NCBI RefSeq assembly: GCF_900115865.1
Contig: NZ_FOXY01000002.1
Location: 434,001 to 498,000, forward strand
Length of the DNA stretch: 64,000 nucleotides
DNA from: Donghicola eburneus
GTDB lineage: Bacteria > Pseudomonadota > Alphaproteobacteria > Rhodobacterales > Rhodobacteraceae
Reading direction: 5' to 3'
Shown: piece by piece, positions 17,480 to 26,761 of the stretch
Layout of the letters: the number at the start of each line of letters is the position of its first letter
Position numbering within the stretch: the first letter of the stretch is position 1
Notes under the pieces: model-generated
The model's input: only the letters and a program-made list of their open reading frames with translations
Databases searched by the model: none
What the model was told of the DNA's origin: nothing
Translations under genes and position numbers: made by a program

Positions 17480-19438
17480 ATGGCCGACGATCTTCTGAAC
17501 GGGACCGAACCGGAAACCTATGACGCCTCCTCGATCGAGGTGCTCGAAGGTCTGGAGCCCGTGCGCAAACGCCCCGGCATGTATATCGGCGGCACGGACG
17601 AACGCGCCCTGCACCACATGGTGGCTGAAATCCTCGACAACTCCATGGACGAGGCTGTCGCTGGCCACGCCAACCGCATCGAAGTCGAATTCCACGAGGA
17701 TTACGCAATCTCGGTCCGCGACAACGGCCGCGGCATCCCGATCGATCCCCATCCCAAATTCCCGGGCAAATCCGCGCTCGAGGTCATCCTTTGCACCCTC
17801 CACGCAGGCGGCAAATTCTCGAACAAGGCCTACTCGACCTCCGGCGGTCTGAACGGCGTGGGTTCCTCGGTCGTGAACGCCCTCTCCGATTCGATGGTCG
17901 TACAGGTCGCCAAAAACAAAGAGCTGTTCGAACAGCGCTTCTCGCGCGGCGTCCCCCAAGGCCCCGTGGAAAAAATCGGCGCCGCCCCGAACCGCCGCGG
18001 CACCACCGTGACCTTCCACGCGGACCCCGAAATCTTTGGCTCGCTCAAACTCAAACCCGCCCGCCTCTACAAGATGGTCCAGTCCAAGGCCTATCTGTTC
18101 TCGGGCGTGGAAATCCGCTGGAAATCCGCCATCGACGACGGCCAAACCCCGACCGAGGCAACCTTCCACTTCCCCAACGGCCTCTCGGACTTCCTGAACG
18201 AAACGCTCAAGGACGCCTCCACCTACGCCGACCGCCCCTTCGCGGGCAAAGTCTCATTCGAGGATAAATTCAACGTCCCCGGCTCGGTCGAATGGGCGAT
18301 CAACTGGACCCCCAGCCGCGACGGCTTCATCCAGTCCTACACCAACACTGTCCCCACCCCCGAGGGCGGCACCCACGAATCCGGCTTCTGGGCCGCGATC
18401 CTCAAGGGCATCCGCGCCTACGGCGAACTGGTGAACAACAAAAAAGCCAGCAACATCACCCGCGAGGATCTGACCACCGGCGGCTGCGCCCTCCTGTCGA
18501 TCTTCATCCGCGAACCCTCTTTCGTCGGCCAGACCAAGGACCGCCTCTCCACCGAAGAGGCCGCCAAATGGGTGGAAAACTCGGTCCGCGACCACTTTGA
18601 CAACTGGCTCGCCAACGACACCAAATCCGCAGGCGCCATCCTCGACTACCTCGTCCTGCGCGCCGAAGAGCGCCTGCGCCGCCGCGCCGAAAAGGAAACA
18701 GCCCGCAAAACCGCCACCAAAAAGCTGCGCCTGCCAGGCAAGCTGGTGGACTGCTCGGCCTCCAACCGCGCCGGCACCGAACTCTTTCTGGTCGAGGGCG
18801 ACTCGGCGGGCGGCTCGGCCAAAATGGCCCGCGACCGCAAGACCCAAGCCCTCCTGCCCCTGCGCGGTAAAATCCTGAACGTCCTTGGCGCGGCCAGCTC
18901 CAAACTCGGCTCGAACCAGGAAATCAACGACCTGACCCAAGCCCTCGGCGTCGGCCTCGGCACCCGTTTCCGCGTGGACGACCTGCGCTATGACAAGATC
19001 ATCATCATGACCGATGCGGACGTCGACGGCGCCCACATCGCCGCGCTCCTGATGACCTTCTTCTTCACCCAGATGCGCCCCATGATTGACCACGGCCACC
19101 TCTATCTGGCCTGCCCGCCCCTCTACCGCCTGACCCAAGGCGCAAAGCGCGTCTACTGTCAGGACGAGGCAGAGCGCGACATGTGGCTGAAGAAAGGCCT
19201 CGGCGGCCGCGGCAAGATCGACGTCAGCCGCTTCAAGGGTCTGGGTGAAATGGACGCCAAGGACCTCAAGGACACCACCATGAACCCCGCCACGCGCCAA
19301 CTTATCCGCGTGTCCATCGACGAAGACCTACCCGGCGAAACCGGAGACCTCGTCGAGCGCCTCATGGGCAAAAAGCCGGAACTGCGCTTTGAATACATCC
19401 AAGAGAACGCGAAGTTCGTCGAGGATGTGGATGTCTGA
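17480..19438 (+). CDS. parE: DNA topoisomerase IV subunit B
   Basis: ATPase subunit of topoisomerase IV, which decatenates replicated chromosomes together with ParC. The 652-residue protein has the GHKL ATPase (ILDNSMDE, DNGRGIP, GLNGVGSS), a transducer domain, and a Toprim domain with Glu439 in EGDSAGG and the metal-binding DADVDG. ParE rather than GyrB is favoured by the short length and the KRPGMYIGGTDERALHH start. The start of a small membrane protein gene overlaps its last 8 bp. Confidence 0.93.
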   Translation: MADDLLNGTEPETYDASSIEVLEGLEPVRKRPGMYIGGTDERALHHMVAEILDNSMDEAVAGHANRIEVEFHEDYAISVRDNGRGIPIDPHPKFPGKSALEVILCTLHAGGKFSNKAYSTSGGLNGVGSSVVNALSDSMVVQVAKNKELFEQRFSRGVPQGPVEKIGAAPNRRGTTVTFHADPEIFGSLKLKPARLYKMVQSKAYLFSGVEIRWKSAIDDGQTPTEATFHFPNGLSDFLNETLKDASTYADRPFAGKVSFEDKFNVPGSVEWAINWTPSRDGFIQSYTNTVPTPEGGTHESGFWAAILKGIRAYGELVNNKKASNITREDLTTGGCALLSIFIREPSFVGQTKDRLSTEEAAKWVENSVRDHFDNWLANDTKSAGAILDYLVLRAEERLRRRAEKETARKTATKKLRLPGKLVDCSASNRAGTELFLVEGDSAGGSAKMARDRKTQALLPLRGKILNVLGAASSKLGSNQEINDLTQALGVGLGTRFRVDDLRYDKIIIMTDADVDGAHIAALLMTFFFTQMRPMIDHGHLYLACPPLYRLTQGAKRVYCQDEAERDMWLKKGLGGRGKIDVSRFKGLGEMDAKDLKDTTMNPATRQLIRVSIDEDLPGETGDLVERLMGKKPELRFEYIQENAKFVEDVDV

Positions 19439-19847
19439 AGCCAAGCAGTACTACATTCTCCAGTCCAAGACGTATAACGCGATTTGCGCACTTTATCTTG
19501 CGGCAGCCTGCGCCGCATACATTTTCGGAATCACCGAAGCGCCCATCTATGATGAATTGACAGGCGGGCACTTCGGCACGTCGTCAATCGCATTATTCTT
19601 ACCTTTATTGGTGTTGAATATTGGCGTTATATTTTTCGAATTCTGCCGCAAACGCTTACTAAAGAAACGGGGCTTTACCTTCGAAAACGAGCGCAGTGAA
19701 AGCTCGGAGTTCACACTTTCTCCCGAAGAATTAGCAGACGCGAAAGCACGAGAATCGCATTCCAAGAAGGTTCTTTTGACCTTACTTGGATTAATCGTCT
19801 TCTGCCTTGCTACGATTATTTATTTTGCAGGCGGTTGGAAATTTTAA
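19431..19847 (+). CDS. Unknown three-pass membrane protein, AT-rich
   Basis: A 138-residue protein I do not recognise. Hydrophobic segments lie near residues 14-33 (AICALYLAAACAAYIFGI), 46-66 (SSIALFLPLLVLNIGVIFF) and 115-135 (VLLTLLGLIVFCLATIIYF). A charged Ser/Glu-rich loop sits between the last two. The start overlaps parE by 8 bp, with GAGG 6 bp upstream. Base composition and codon use (TTA, ATT, TTT) are clearly more AT-rich than in neighbours, which suggests recent gain. A GC-rich hairpin tract follows. Confidence 0.75.
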   Translation: MSEAKQYYILQSKTYNAICALYLAAACAAYIFGITEAPIYDELTGGHFGTSSIALFLPLLVLNIGVIFFEFCRKRLLKKRGFTFENERSESSEFTLSPEELADAKARESHSKKVLLTLLGLIVFCLATIIYFAGGWKF

Positions 19848-19943
19848 ATCCTCCAAAATCAATTTTAGGGCCACTTCCTTGCAAATGCCCACTGCACCTT
19901 CAAATACCCTGAAAATAAAGCGTCAGCGCCCGTTCCCGAGGGA

Positions 19944-20005
19944 GGGCGCAAATGCGCCCGCCCTGGGGGGCGGGTCGGGCGCAGCGTTCGGGCAAGCCCG
20001 AACGC
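19944..20005. repeat. Two GC-rich hairpins after the AT-rich gene
   Basis: GGGCGCA/TGCGCCC (19944-19959) and the perfect 10-bp GCGTTCGGGC/GCCCGAACGC with an AA loop (19984-20005). Neither is followed by a T-run on the plus strand. Confidence 0.6.
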
Positions 20006-20123
20006 AGAGTTTGACCTCATAGCGCAGCACGCCAAAGCAAAGGCCCCACGGCCAACGCTCAGAAGCTAGGTCAGCAATCAGCCACCCAGCGCCAAGCCGT
20101 CAAACACCCCGCGCCCAGCCCCC

Positions 20124-20146
20124 TCTTTCCGCTTTGAAAAAATACT
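20124..20146 (+). repeat. ATACTC-type 22-bp repeat, copy 2
   Basis: CTTTCCGCTTTGAAAAAATA followed by CTC, in the noncoding stretch. Confidence 0.6.
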
Positions 20147-20247
20147 CACCGGCGCGCCCTCTCCGCCGCCGCACAGCCCCAAAACCGCGCGCCGAGCCTT
20201 CGGCCAGCGCCAGACAGACCGCCCCCCCCCACAGCGCCACCCACACG

Positions 20248-20269
20248 CTTCTTTTTGCAAAAAATACTC
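20248..20269 (+). repeat. ATACTC-type 22-bp repeat, copy 3
   Basis: CTTCTTTTTGCAAAAAATAC followed by TC. It differs from the copy at 52091-52112 at only a few central positions. Confidence 0.65.
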
Positions 20270-20387
20270 AAGGTCGAGCGGGCAGCCACACCCGCGCCCA
20301 CCAGCCACCTCTGACCCAGCCCAGAGCCGCCCAGCGCGCAGTCTGACCCAAGTCCTTAACCATCCGCAAATTCGCGCCGCCAAAACC

Positions 20388-20436
20388 AACGTCAGGCCCA
20401 ACGTCATGACGCAAGCCATACGTCAGCCAGACGTGA
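20388..20436. promoter_or_regulatory. Cluster of four ACGT words
   Basis: ACGTCA or ACGTGA words begin at 20389, 20401, 20420 and 20431, including the perfect palindrome CGTCATGACG (20402-20411). It could be a multi-site operator. No regulator can be assigned. Confidence 0.3.
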
Positions 20437-20495
20437 TCCAGACCAGACATTTCCGCAGCGTGCCCCGTTAACACTCTCAAAATTTGCAATCGGGC

Positions 20496-20600
20496 AAAAA
20501 AACACCCAGAGCAAAAGCCCTGGGCGAAAGTTCGAGTTCTGGAGGCGAAACGTAACAAGTTTCGCAAGTCAAACGCCGCGACCACTACCGGGATAGTCTA
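20496..20600 (-). ncRNA. Candidate small RNA or lolD 3' UTR RNA
   Basis: On the minus strand a stem GCGAAAC/GTTTCGC (20545-20565) is followed by CTCCAGAACTCG, and then by an intrinsic terminator: CCCAGGGC-TTTT-GCTCTGGG and TGTTTTTTT (20496-20524). It lies 125-230 bp past the lolD stop. It could be an independent small RNA or the processed end of the lol transcript. The segment CGCCTCC could pair with Shine-Dalgarno sequences. The 5' end is estimated. Confidence 0.45.
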
Positions 20601-20725
20601 AGTGGTTTTACAGCGCTTTTCCTAGGTCATTGATACCAACGCCCCCGCCGTGCCACCACATGCCCGATGGGCCAATCGGCGCTCTCTTTGGGCGACATAC
20701 CCTACCCCCTCGGATACCCAAGAGT

Positions 20726-21400
20726 TCAGCGCAGAAGCCCGTCCGACAACGTCACCGTCCGGTCCATTTTCCCAGCCAATTCAGGGTTATGCGTGGCAAT
20801 CAGCGCCGCCAAACCGGTCTCGCGCACCAGATCCATCAAAGCGTTGAACACCCGCTCACTGGTCCCCGGATCAAGGTTGCCCGTCGGCTCGTCGGCCAGC
20901 AAGACCTTGGGCCCATTCGCCAGCGCCCGCGCGATCGCAACCCTCTGCTGCTCCCCGCCCGAAAGCGCCGCCGGACGGTGGGTCATCCGCCCGCTCAGCC
21001 CCATGTGATCGAGCAACTTCTCAGCCCGCGCCTTCGCGTCCCGCGCGCTCACCCCATTGGCCAACTGCGGCAGCACCACATTCTCAATAGCAGTAAATTC
21101 CGGCAGCAAATGGTGGAACTGGTACACAAACCCCAAGTCCCCCCGCCGCACCCGCGTCCGCTGCCGGTCACTGGCGCCAGTCACATCCTGACCGCCCACA
21201 ACGACCTGCCCCGCATCGGGGGTATCCAAGAGCCCTGCGATATGCAGCAAGGTCGATTTTCCTGCCCCTGACGGCGCGACCAAAGCCACAACTTCTCCGG
21301 CTTCCAGCGTCAGCTCTGCGCCGCGCAAAACGGCCACTTCACCCGGTTCGCCGCGCTTGTATATCTTCTCAATATCATTTAATTCCAATGCCTTACTCAT
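20726..21400 (-). CDS. lolD: Lipoprotein-releasing ABC ATPase LolD
   Basis: ATPase of the LolCDE complex, which releases lipoproteins from the inner membrane for transport to the outer membrane. The 224-residue protein has Walker A (APSGAGKST, residues 42-50), the signature LSGGEQQR and Walker B VLLADEP followed by TGNLD, all typical of the LolD/MacB group. Its ATG lies inside the end of the lolC gene (8-bp overlap), so they are translated together. A candidate terminator stands about 200 bp downstream. Confidence 0.95.
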   Translation of the reverse strand: MSKALELNDIEKIYKRGEPGEVAVLRGAELTLEAGEVVALVAPSGAGKSTLLHIAGLLDTPDAGQVVVGGQDVTGASDRQRTRVRRGDLGFVYQFHHLLPEFTAIENVVLPQLANGVSARDAKARAEKLLDHMGLSGRMTHRPAALSGGEQQRVAIARALANGPKVLLADEPTGNLDPGTSERVFNALMDLVRETGLAALIATHNPELAGKMDRTVTLSDGLLR

Positions 21401-22679
21401 AGCGCAGCGCCTCCACAGGGTTCATCCGCGCCGCGCGTCGGGCCGGGAAAATCGTCACGACAAAGCTCAGGCCCAAGGACAGGAACACCGCGCTCAGCAC
21501 ATCCGCCAATTCGAGTTTGGCAGGCAGGTTATACAGACCACGGATTTGAGGATCCCATACCCCACCGCCCGCAACATAGTTAACGAGCGAAAAGATCGGG
21601 TCGATGTAGATCGCGAACAAACATCCAAGGATCACGCCGGCGATCGTCCCCAGTACGCCTGTGAACGCCCCACACAGAAAAAATACCCGCAGAACAGCGC
21701 CTTCGGTCAGGCCCATGGTTCGCAGAATGCCAATGTCGCGGCCTTTATTTTTGACCAACATAATCAGACCACTAGTGATATTCATGGCCGCAATTAGAAC
21801 GAGGATCGAGAGGATGACGAACATCACGTTATCCTCAACTTCAAGCGCCCTCAGGAAGGCACCGCTGGCGTCTTTCCACGTCCAGACCATTGCGCGGTCT
21901 CCTACTGCCTGAAAGATCGGCAAAACCATGTCGTCGACGTTGTTCGGGCTCTCTAGCATGACCTCGATTTCATCCGCCGCACCGGTAGAATTGAAGTAGG
22001 CCTGCGCCTCTGCAAAGGGCAAATAGGCCCGCGTGCGGTCCACGTCATAGCGCCCCGCTGTAAAGATGTAGACCACGTCATAGGCCTTGACCCGCGGGCT
22101 GGTGCCAAAGGCTGTCTTTACCCCGTTGGGCGAGATCAGCTGCACTTTATCCCCGACCAGCAAGCCCAATTCTCGGGCCACACCAGAGCCGATCGCAATC
22201 CCACCTTCGAAGTTATCAAGGCTGCCTTGAGACTCTTGGGGGTTCGCAATCCGCGGGATGCCCTGCAGGTCCTCCGCGCTGATGCCAAACACCTCGACCC
22301 CCGCGTTGCGACCACGCGCACTGGCCATCACCTGCCCTTTGACCAAGGGCGCCGCATGCGTCACGCCCGGTACAGCGGCGATCTGTTCGGCCAACTCTGT
22401 GTACTCGGTGATCTTGCGGCTGGCAGCTCCGGTTTCGGAGATACGCATATCTTGGTAAACAGTGATATGCGCGTTGGCTCCAAGGATGGTGTCCACAAAC
22501 TCTTCTCGAAAGCCAGACCGCACGGCCAACGTGGCGATCAGTGCGAACACCGCCAAAGTGATGCCAAGAAGCGAAATCCAGGTCATCACGCTGACCCCGC
22601 CTTCGGCACGTTTGGCACGCAAATAGCGCCAAGCAATCATGAATTCGAACGGTGCGAATGGGGGGGTGGTATGGGCCAT
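21393..22679 (-). CDS. lolC: Lipoprotein-releasing permease LolC/LolE
   Basis: Membrane subunit of the lipoprotein-releasing transporter. The 428-residue protein has an N-terminal cytoplasmic helix with [12 protein letters not shown], one transmembrane segment, a large periplasmic MacB-like domain, and three C-terminal segments ending in a FtsX-type region ([17 protein letters not shown]). Only one permease gene is present, as is usual in alphaproteobacteria, so it probably forms a homodimer. The start at 22679 has CGAGGAAG upstream. Confidence 0.93.
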   Translation of the reverse strand: MAHTTPPFAPFEFMIAWRYLRAKRAEGGVSVMTWISLLGITLAVFALIATLAVRSGFREEFVDTILGANAHITVYQDMRISETGAASRKITEYTELAEQIAAVPGVTHAAPLVKGQVMASARGRNAGVEVFGISAEDLQGIPRIANPQESQGSLDNFEGGIAIGSGVARELGLLVGDKVQLISPNGVKTAFGTSPRVKAYDVVYIFTAGRYDVDRTRAYLPFAEAQAYFNSTGAADEIEVMLESPNNVDDMVLPIFQAVGDRAMVWTWKDASGAFLRALEVEDNVMFVILSILVLIAAMNITSGLIMLVKNKGRDIGILRTMGLTEGAVLRVFFLCGAFTGVLGTIAGVILGCLFAIYIDPIFSLVNYVAGGGVWDPQIRGLYNLPAKLELADVLSAVFLSLGLSFVVTIFPARRAARMNPVEALRYE

Positions 22680-22732
22680 GCTCTTCCTCGACTGTCGCGC
22701 GTAGATGCGCAAATCGCGCGTCGTGGGTCAAG

Positions 22733-23233
22733 TCACGCAGCCGTGGGTTTGTTCCTGCGACGGCTGGGGCGCACGATTTTGATCAGCGCCGACAGCGATC
22801 CGTAGCCGATCAAGAACCCAAAGAGCGAGAACATACCACCCTCAAAGGTCAGCGGGACAGCGGGCCTATAGTCTTGCCACGTGCCTGAGAGGATTTCAGG
22901 ATCGCCCATGTGCTGCACCTCGTAGAACCGCGTAAAGGGGCCCGCATATCGCAGGGCGATGTAGGCCTCGCTCAATTCTTCGTAGCGGGAAATCGTCCGA
23001 CGCAGGTCGGCCTGCCGTCTTTGCAGAAATGGAGAGCCATTCATCTCTTCCAAAGCTTGATGACGGGTCATTCCAAAGGTCGCGGCAGAGCGATCAAAGT
23101 CGCTCACCACGGTCGAGAGTTCGTCCACAGCTCCGCCCAATCGCTGCAAATACTGCTGCGAGAACTCCGGAAACTGGGAAAAACCAGCGCCCGACACAAT
23201 ACCGAAACTGACTAGAAATGCCCTTAGGACCAT
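22733..23233 (-). CDS. DUF2937 family membrane protein
   Basis: A 166-residue protein with an N-terminal hydrophobic segment, the conserved FSQFPEFSQQYLQRLGGAVD region, a helical middle (about 25-90) and a C-terminal hydrophobic segment followed by a basic tail (RPSRRRNK). This fits the DUF2937 family, which has no known function. It lies between proS and lolC on the same strand, 53 bp from lolC, and may be an envelope protein expressed with them. Confidence 0.85.
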   Translation of the reverse strand: MVLRAFLVSFGIVSGAGFSQFPEFSQQYLQRLGGAVDELSTVVSDFDRSAATFGMTRHQALEEMNGSPFLQRRQADLRRTISRYEELSEAYIALRYAGPFTRFYEVQHMGDPEILSGTWQDYRPAVPLTFEGGMFSLFGFLIGYGSLSALIKIVRPSRRRNKPTAA

Positions 23234-23407
23234 GACCTCTTCGCGTCTAAAACTGGCGCATAGGCTTATCGGAATCCAAAAGAGAAAGCGACCATCGTTT
23301 TCTGCAAACCCCGTTGGATCGTTGGAAAGGATATGGATTTCCCGAAGCGACCAATCGCGTTTTCCAGTCTCGCGGTCATTTCTGTGGCGATTTGATTCGC
23401 GACGTTG

Positions 23408-23439
23408 AAAAAAAGGCCCCGATGCGAAATCGGAGCCTT
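23408..23439 (-). terminator. Terminator downstream of proS
   Basis: On the minus strand, AAGGCTCCGAT and ATCGGGGCCTT pair with one mismatch around TTCGC and are followed by T residues. Confidence 0.8.
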
Positions 23440-23461
23440 GGATCGAAATGGATATGTGGCC

Positions 23462-24817
23462 TTACAGACCCTTGGGGTCCGGGTGTTTCGCGTAGATCTC
23501 TTTGATCTTTTGGACCGCGGCTTCGGGTGACAGCTCTTCGCTTTCGCCAGTGCGGCGGCTGGTCAACTCGACCACACCGTTTTTCAGGCCACGCGGACCG
23601 ATGGTGATGCGCCAAGGCAGACCGATCAGATCCATCGTTGCGAATTTCGCGCCTGCGCGTTCCTTGCGGTCGTCGTACAGCGGCTCGAAACCAGCAGCGA
23701 CCAACTCGGCATACAGGCTCTCGCACGCGCCGTCGGTCTCTTCGTCACCCTGCTTGAGGTTCACAATACCGACGTGGAAGGGGGTCACACCCTCGGGCCA
23801 GATGATGCCGTTCTCGTCGTGGCTGGCCTCGATGATCGCACCCAGCAAGCGGCTGACGCCGATGCCGTGGCTGCCCATGTGGACCGGCACCTTGTTGCCA
23901 TCGGCGTCCTGAACGGTTGCGCCCATGGCTTCGGAATACTTGGTGCCGAAGTAGAAGATCTGGCCAACTTCGATCCCGCGCGCAACGCGGCGGCGCTCTT
24001 CGGGGATTTCGTTGTAGACAGCTTCGTCGTGGGTCTCATCCGTGCGGGCGTAGCGGCTAGTGAACTCTTCCAGAACGGCCTGACACTGCTCTTTGTCCGC
24101 GAAATCGATCTCGCGGTCGCCAAATGTCAGATCGGTGATCTCGGCATCGTAGAAGACTTCGGATTCACCGGTGTCCGCCAGAACAAGGAATTCGTGGGTG
24201 TCATCGCCGCCAATGGGACCGGAATCAGCCCGCATCGGAATCGCCTGCAGGCCCATACGCTCGTAGGTGCGCAGGTAGCTAACAAGGTGACGGTTGTAGG
24301 CGTGCAGCGCGTCCTCTTTGGTCAGGTCGAAGTTGTAGCCGTCCTTCATGTAGAATTCGCGACCACGCATCACGCCGAAACGAGGGCGGACTTCGTCGCG
24401 GAATTTCCACTGGATTTGATAGAGCGTCAGCGGCAGATCTTTGTAGCTGCGCACGTAGCTGCGGAAGACGTCGGTGAACAGTTCTTCTGCGGTAGGTGAG
24501 AACAGCATGTCACGGTCGTGACGGTCCTTCATCCGCAGCATTTCCTGACCGTAGCCGTCATAGCGACCGGACTCGCGCCACAGATCCGCCGACTGCAGGG
24601 TGGGCATCTGCATGGGGATGTGGCCAGCCTTGATCTGCTCGTCGTGGACGATGTTTTCGATCTTGCGCAGGACTTTGAAACCCAGCGGCAGCCAGGAATA
24701 GATACCGGCGCTGGTTTGCTTGATCATACCGGCCCGCAGCATCAGGCGGTGGCTGACGATCTGCGCGTCGGCAGGCGTCTCCTTGAGCACGGGCAGGAAG
24801 TAGCGGGACAGGCGCAT
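23462..24817 (-). CDS. proS: Proline--tRNA ligase, short type
   Basis: Charges tRNA-Pro with proline. The 451-residue enzyme is the alphaproteobacterial short form: it lacks the roughly 180-residue editing insertion found between motifs 2 and 3 in E. coli ProRS. Class II motifs are visible as [38 protein letters not shown] and [13 protein letters not shown]. The C-terminal anticodon-binding domain starts near residue 350. A trans-editing protein elsewhere is expected to clear Ala-tRNA-Pro. It diverges from the PerM-like gene. Confidence 0.95.
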   Translation of the reverse strand: MRLSRYFLPVLKETPADAQIVSHRLMLRAGMIKQTSAGIYSWLPLGFKVLRKIENIVHDEQIKAGHIPMQMPTLQSADLWRESGRYDGYGQEMLRMKDRHDRDMLFSPTAEELFTDVFRSYVRSYKDLPLTLYQIQWKFRDEVRPRFGVMRGREFYMKDGYNFDLTKEDALHAYNRHLVSYLRTYERMGLQAIPMRADSGPIGGDDTHEFLVLADTGESEVFYDAEITDLTFGDREIDFADKEQCQAVLEEFTSRYARTDETHDEAVYNEIPEERRRVARGIEVGQIFYFGTKYSEAMGATVQDADGNKVPVHMGSHGIGVSRLLGAIIEASHDENGIIWPEGVTPFHVGIVNLKQGDEETDGACESLYAELVAAGFEPLYDDRKERAGAKFATMDLIGLPWRITIGPRGLKNGVVELTSRRTGESEELSPEAAVQKIKEIYAKHPDPKGL

Positions 24818-24974
24818 GGAACCCTCGGAACAGTGATTTCGTTTTGCAGGGGTTTAAAGCGCCAAACGCCCCTTGGAAACAGCTAAGTCGGGCCAGACCC
24901 CGCCAAACCGGCGCTGCGCTTGCATAATCACGCCGCTTCGGCGAAAACCTGAATGATCGATCGGAGGATGACCC

Positions 24975-26042
24975 ATGGCTCTACCTGCAAAGCAACAGGC
25001 AAAATATTGGGGAATCGCCTCCGTCGTTTTCTTTGCCATTCTTTGGGTGCTTGGGGACACGCTGTTGCCGTTCTTTGTGGGCGCGGCTGTCGCCTATTTC
25101 CTAGATCCAGTTGCCGACTGGCTCGAAGAACGCGGGCTGAGCCGCGCGATGGCAACCGTGGTCATCACTTTGGTCGCTATTTTGGTGTTTGCAGCGGCAG
25201 CGTTGGTCATCATCCCGACCATGACGGAGCAAGCGGTCAACCTGTTCAAAACCGCGCCAGAGATTATGGACCGCCTGAAGTCGAGCCTGACATCGCGCTT
25301 CCCAGAGCTGATCGCCAGCGGCAGCCCAGTGCATAATGCGCTGACCTCGGCGGGCCAAACCATTCAGGAAAAGGGCGGCACACTGCTCCAAGGCGCCCTC
25401 TCCTCTGCTGCATCCCTGCTGAACATCGCCATGTTCTTTGTCGTGGTGCCGGTGGTGTCATTCTATCTGCTCTTGGACTGGGACAACATGATCGCCAAAA
25501 TTGACGATCTACTGCCCCGCGATCACGCCCCAGTGGTTCGCAAGATTTTCAATGACATCGACGCGACACTCGCCAGCTTTGTACGGGGCCAAGGCACCGT
25601 CTGCCTGATCCTTGGCGCGTACTACGCGATTTCCCTCATGATCGTGGGCCTGAACTTTGGCCTCGTGGTTGGATTCATCGCGGGCATTGTCAGCTTTATC
25701 CCCTATGTGGGCGCAATCGTGGGCGGCGTCTTGTCCATTGGTCTGGCGCTATTCCAGTTTTGGGGGGACTGGTGGATGATCGCCGCGGTCTTTGCCGTGT
25801 TCCAAGTTGGCCAGATCCTAGAGGGCAACGTGCTGACTCCCATGCTCATTGGCAATTCGGTGGGTTTGCACCCCGTCTGGCTCATCCTTGCCTTGTCTGT
25901 CTTTGGGTCGATTTTCGGTTTCATCGGCCTTCTGGTTGCTGTACCGCTGGCGGCCTCTCTTGGGGTTGTGATCCGTTACATCGCCGCACAATACAAAGAC
26001 AGCCGCCTGTACAGAGGCCTGACCGGCAGGGACGCACCGTAA
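24975..26042 (+). CDS. AI-2E family transporter (PerM/UPF0118)
   Basis: A 355-residue inner-membrane protein with about eight hydrophobic segments and a helical extramembrane region (about 75-150), the layout of the PerM family. Conserved words include VPVVSFYLL and GIVSFIPYVGAIVGG, plus PMLIGNSVGLHPVW late in the protein. Substrates of this family vary or are unknown, and the AI-2 label should not be taken as evidence of signalling. TCGGAGGATGACCC precedes the ATG. hdaA starts 3 bp after its stop. Confidence 0.9.
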   Translation: MALPAKQQAKYWGIASVVFFAILWVLGDTLLPFFVGAAVAYFLDPVADWLEERGLSRAMATVVITLVAILVFAAAALVIIPTMTEQAVNLFKTAPEIMDRLKSSLTSRFPELIASGSPVHNALTSAGQTIQEKGGTLLQGALSSAASLLNIAMFFVVVPVVSFYLLLDWDNMIAKIDDLLPRDHAPVVRKIFNDIDATLASFVRGQGTVCLILGAYYAISLMIVGLNFGLVVGFIAGIVSFIPYVGAIVGGVLSIGLALFQFWGDWWMIAAVFAVFQVGQILEGNVLTPMLIGNSVGLHPVWLILALSVFGSIFGFIGLLVAVPLAASLGVVIRYIAAQYKDSRLYRGLTGRDAP

Positions 26043-26045
26043 CCG

Positions 26046-26723
26046 ATGGCACGCCAGCTCAGCTTTGATCTGCCAGTTCGCCCTGCCTTGGGCCGCGAGG
26101 ACTTCTTTGTCTCGCCGGGCAACGCGATGGCAGTTGCCCTACTGGATGGCTGGCGCAATTGGGCAGGTGGCAAGCTGGTGCTGTATGGCCCCGAAGGCTC
26201 AGGCAAAACCCACTTGGCGCATGTGTGGGCCGAAACAACCAACGCCACAATCCTGAACAGCCGCGATCTGGCAGGGCTCGACATTCCATCGCTGGCAAGA
26301 AACCACGTCGCGATCGAGGATATCTCGGCCATTGCGGATGACCGCGCGGCCGAAGAGCTGCTGTTCCACCTGCACAATCTGGTCCTAGCCGAGGGCAATC
26401 GCCTGCTGTTGACCGACACCCGCCCCGCGCAGGTCTGGGGCCTGACGCTGCCCGATCTACAGAGCCGGATGCAGGGGGCGCAGTCCATCGGCCTCGAGGC
26501 CCCCGATGACGCTCTGCTGACCGCCGTCCTGACCAAGCTGTTTGCTGACCGTCAGCTGTTCCCCAGCCCCGACACAATCACCTACCTGCTTCGGCACATG
26601 GACCGCTCTTTTTCCAGCGCCATCAAAGTCGTAGCCGCTATCGACAAAACCGGTCTGGAGCAGAACCGCGCGGTGAATCGCAAGCTTGCGTCAGAGGTGC
26701 TGGACAAGCTACGAAACAGGTAA
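26046..26723 (+). CDS. hdaA: DnaA regulatory inactivator HdaA
   Basis: A 225-residue AAA+ protein that, with the sliding clamp, stimulates ATP hydrolysis by DnaA after initiation. The clamp-binding motif QLSFDL is at residues 4-9. Walker A is GPEGSGKTH (48-56) and the Walker B-like segment is VAIEDI (88-93). It lacks the DNA-binding domain IV of DnaA, as expected for Hda. It follows the PerM gene by 3 bp and precedes ppk1 by 38 bp, the usual order in Rhodobacterales. Confidence 0.93.
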   Translation: MARQLSFDLPVRPALGREDFFVSPGNAMAVALLDGWRNWAGGKLVLYGPEGSGKTHLAHVWAETTNATILNSRDLAGLDIPSLARNHVAIEDISAIADDRAAEELLFHLHNLVLAEGNRLLLTDTRPAQVWGLTLPDLQSRMQGAQSIGLEAPDDALLTAVLTKLFADRQLFPSPDTITYLLRHMDRSFSSAIKVVAAIDKTGLEQNRAVNRKLASEVLDKLRNR

Positions 26724-26761
26724 TTTGATTAGGCCATAACACCCCAAGAGGACTTCTGATC

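Larger units (their letters stand above)
19848..20725. other. Noncoding 880-bp stretch with hairpins and repeats
   Basis: No convincing gene is present on either strand. From left to right it holds two GC-rich hairpins, two copies of the ATACTC repeat 124 bp apart in C-rich flanks, a cluster of ACGT words, and a candidate small RNA with a terminator on the minus strand. The plus strand of 20040-20340 is strongly C-rich. Confidence 0.6.

Noticed and set aside
20222-20230. Run of nine C residues
   Set aside because: It lies in a noncoding C-rich tract. It could be a sequencing length error, and no frame depends on it.
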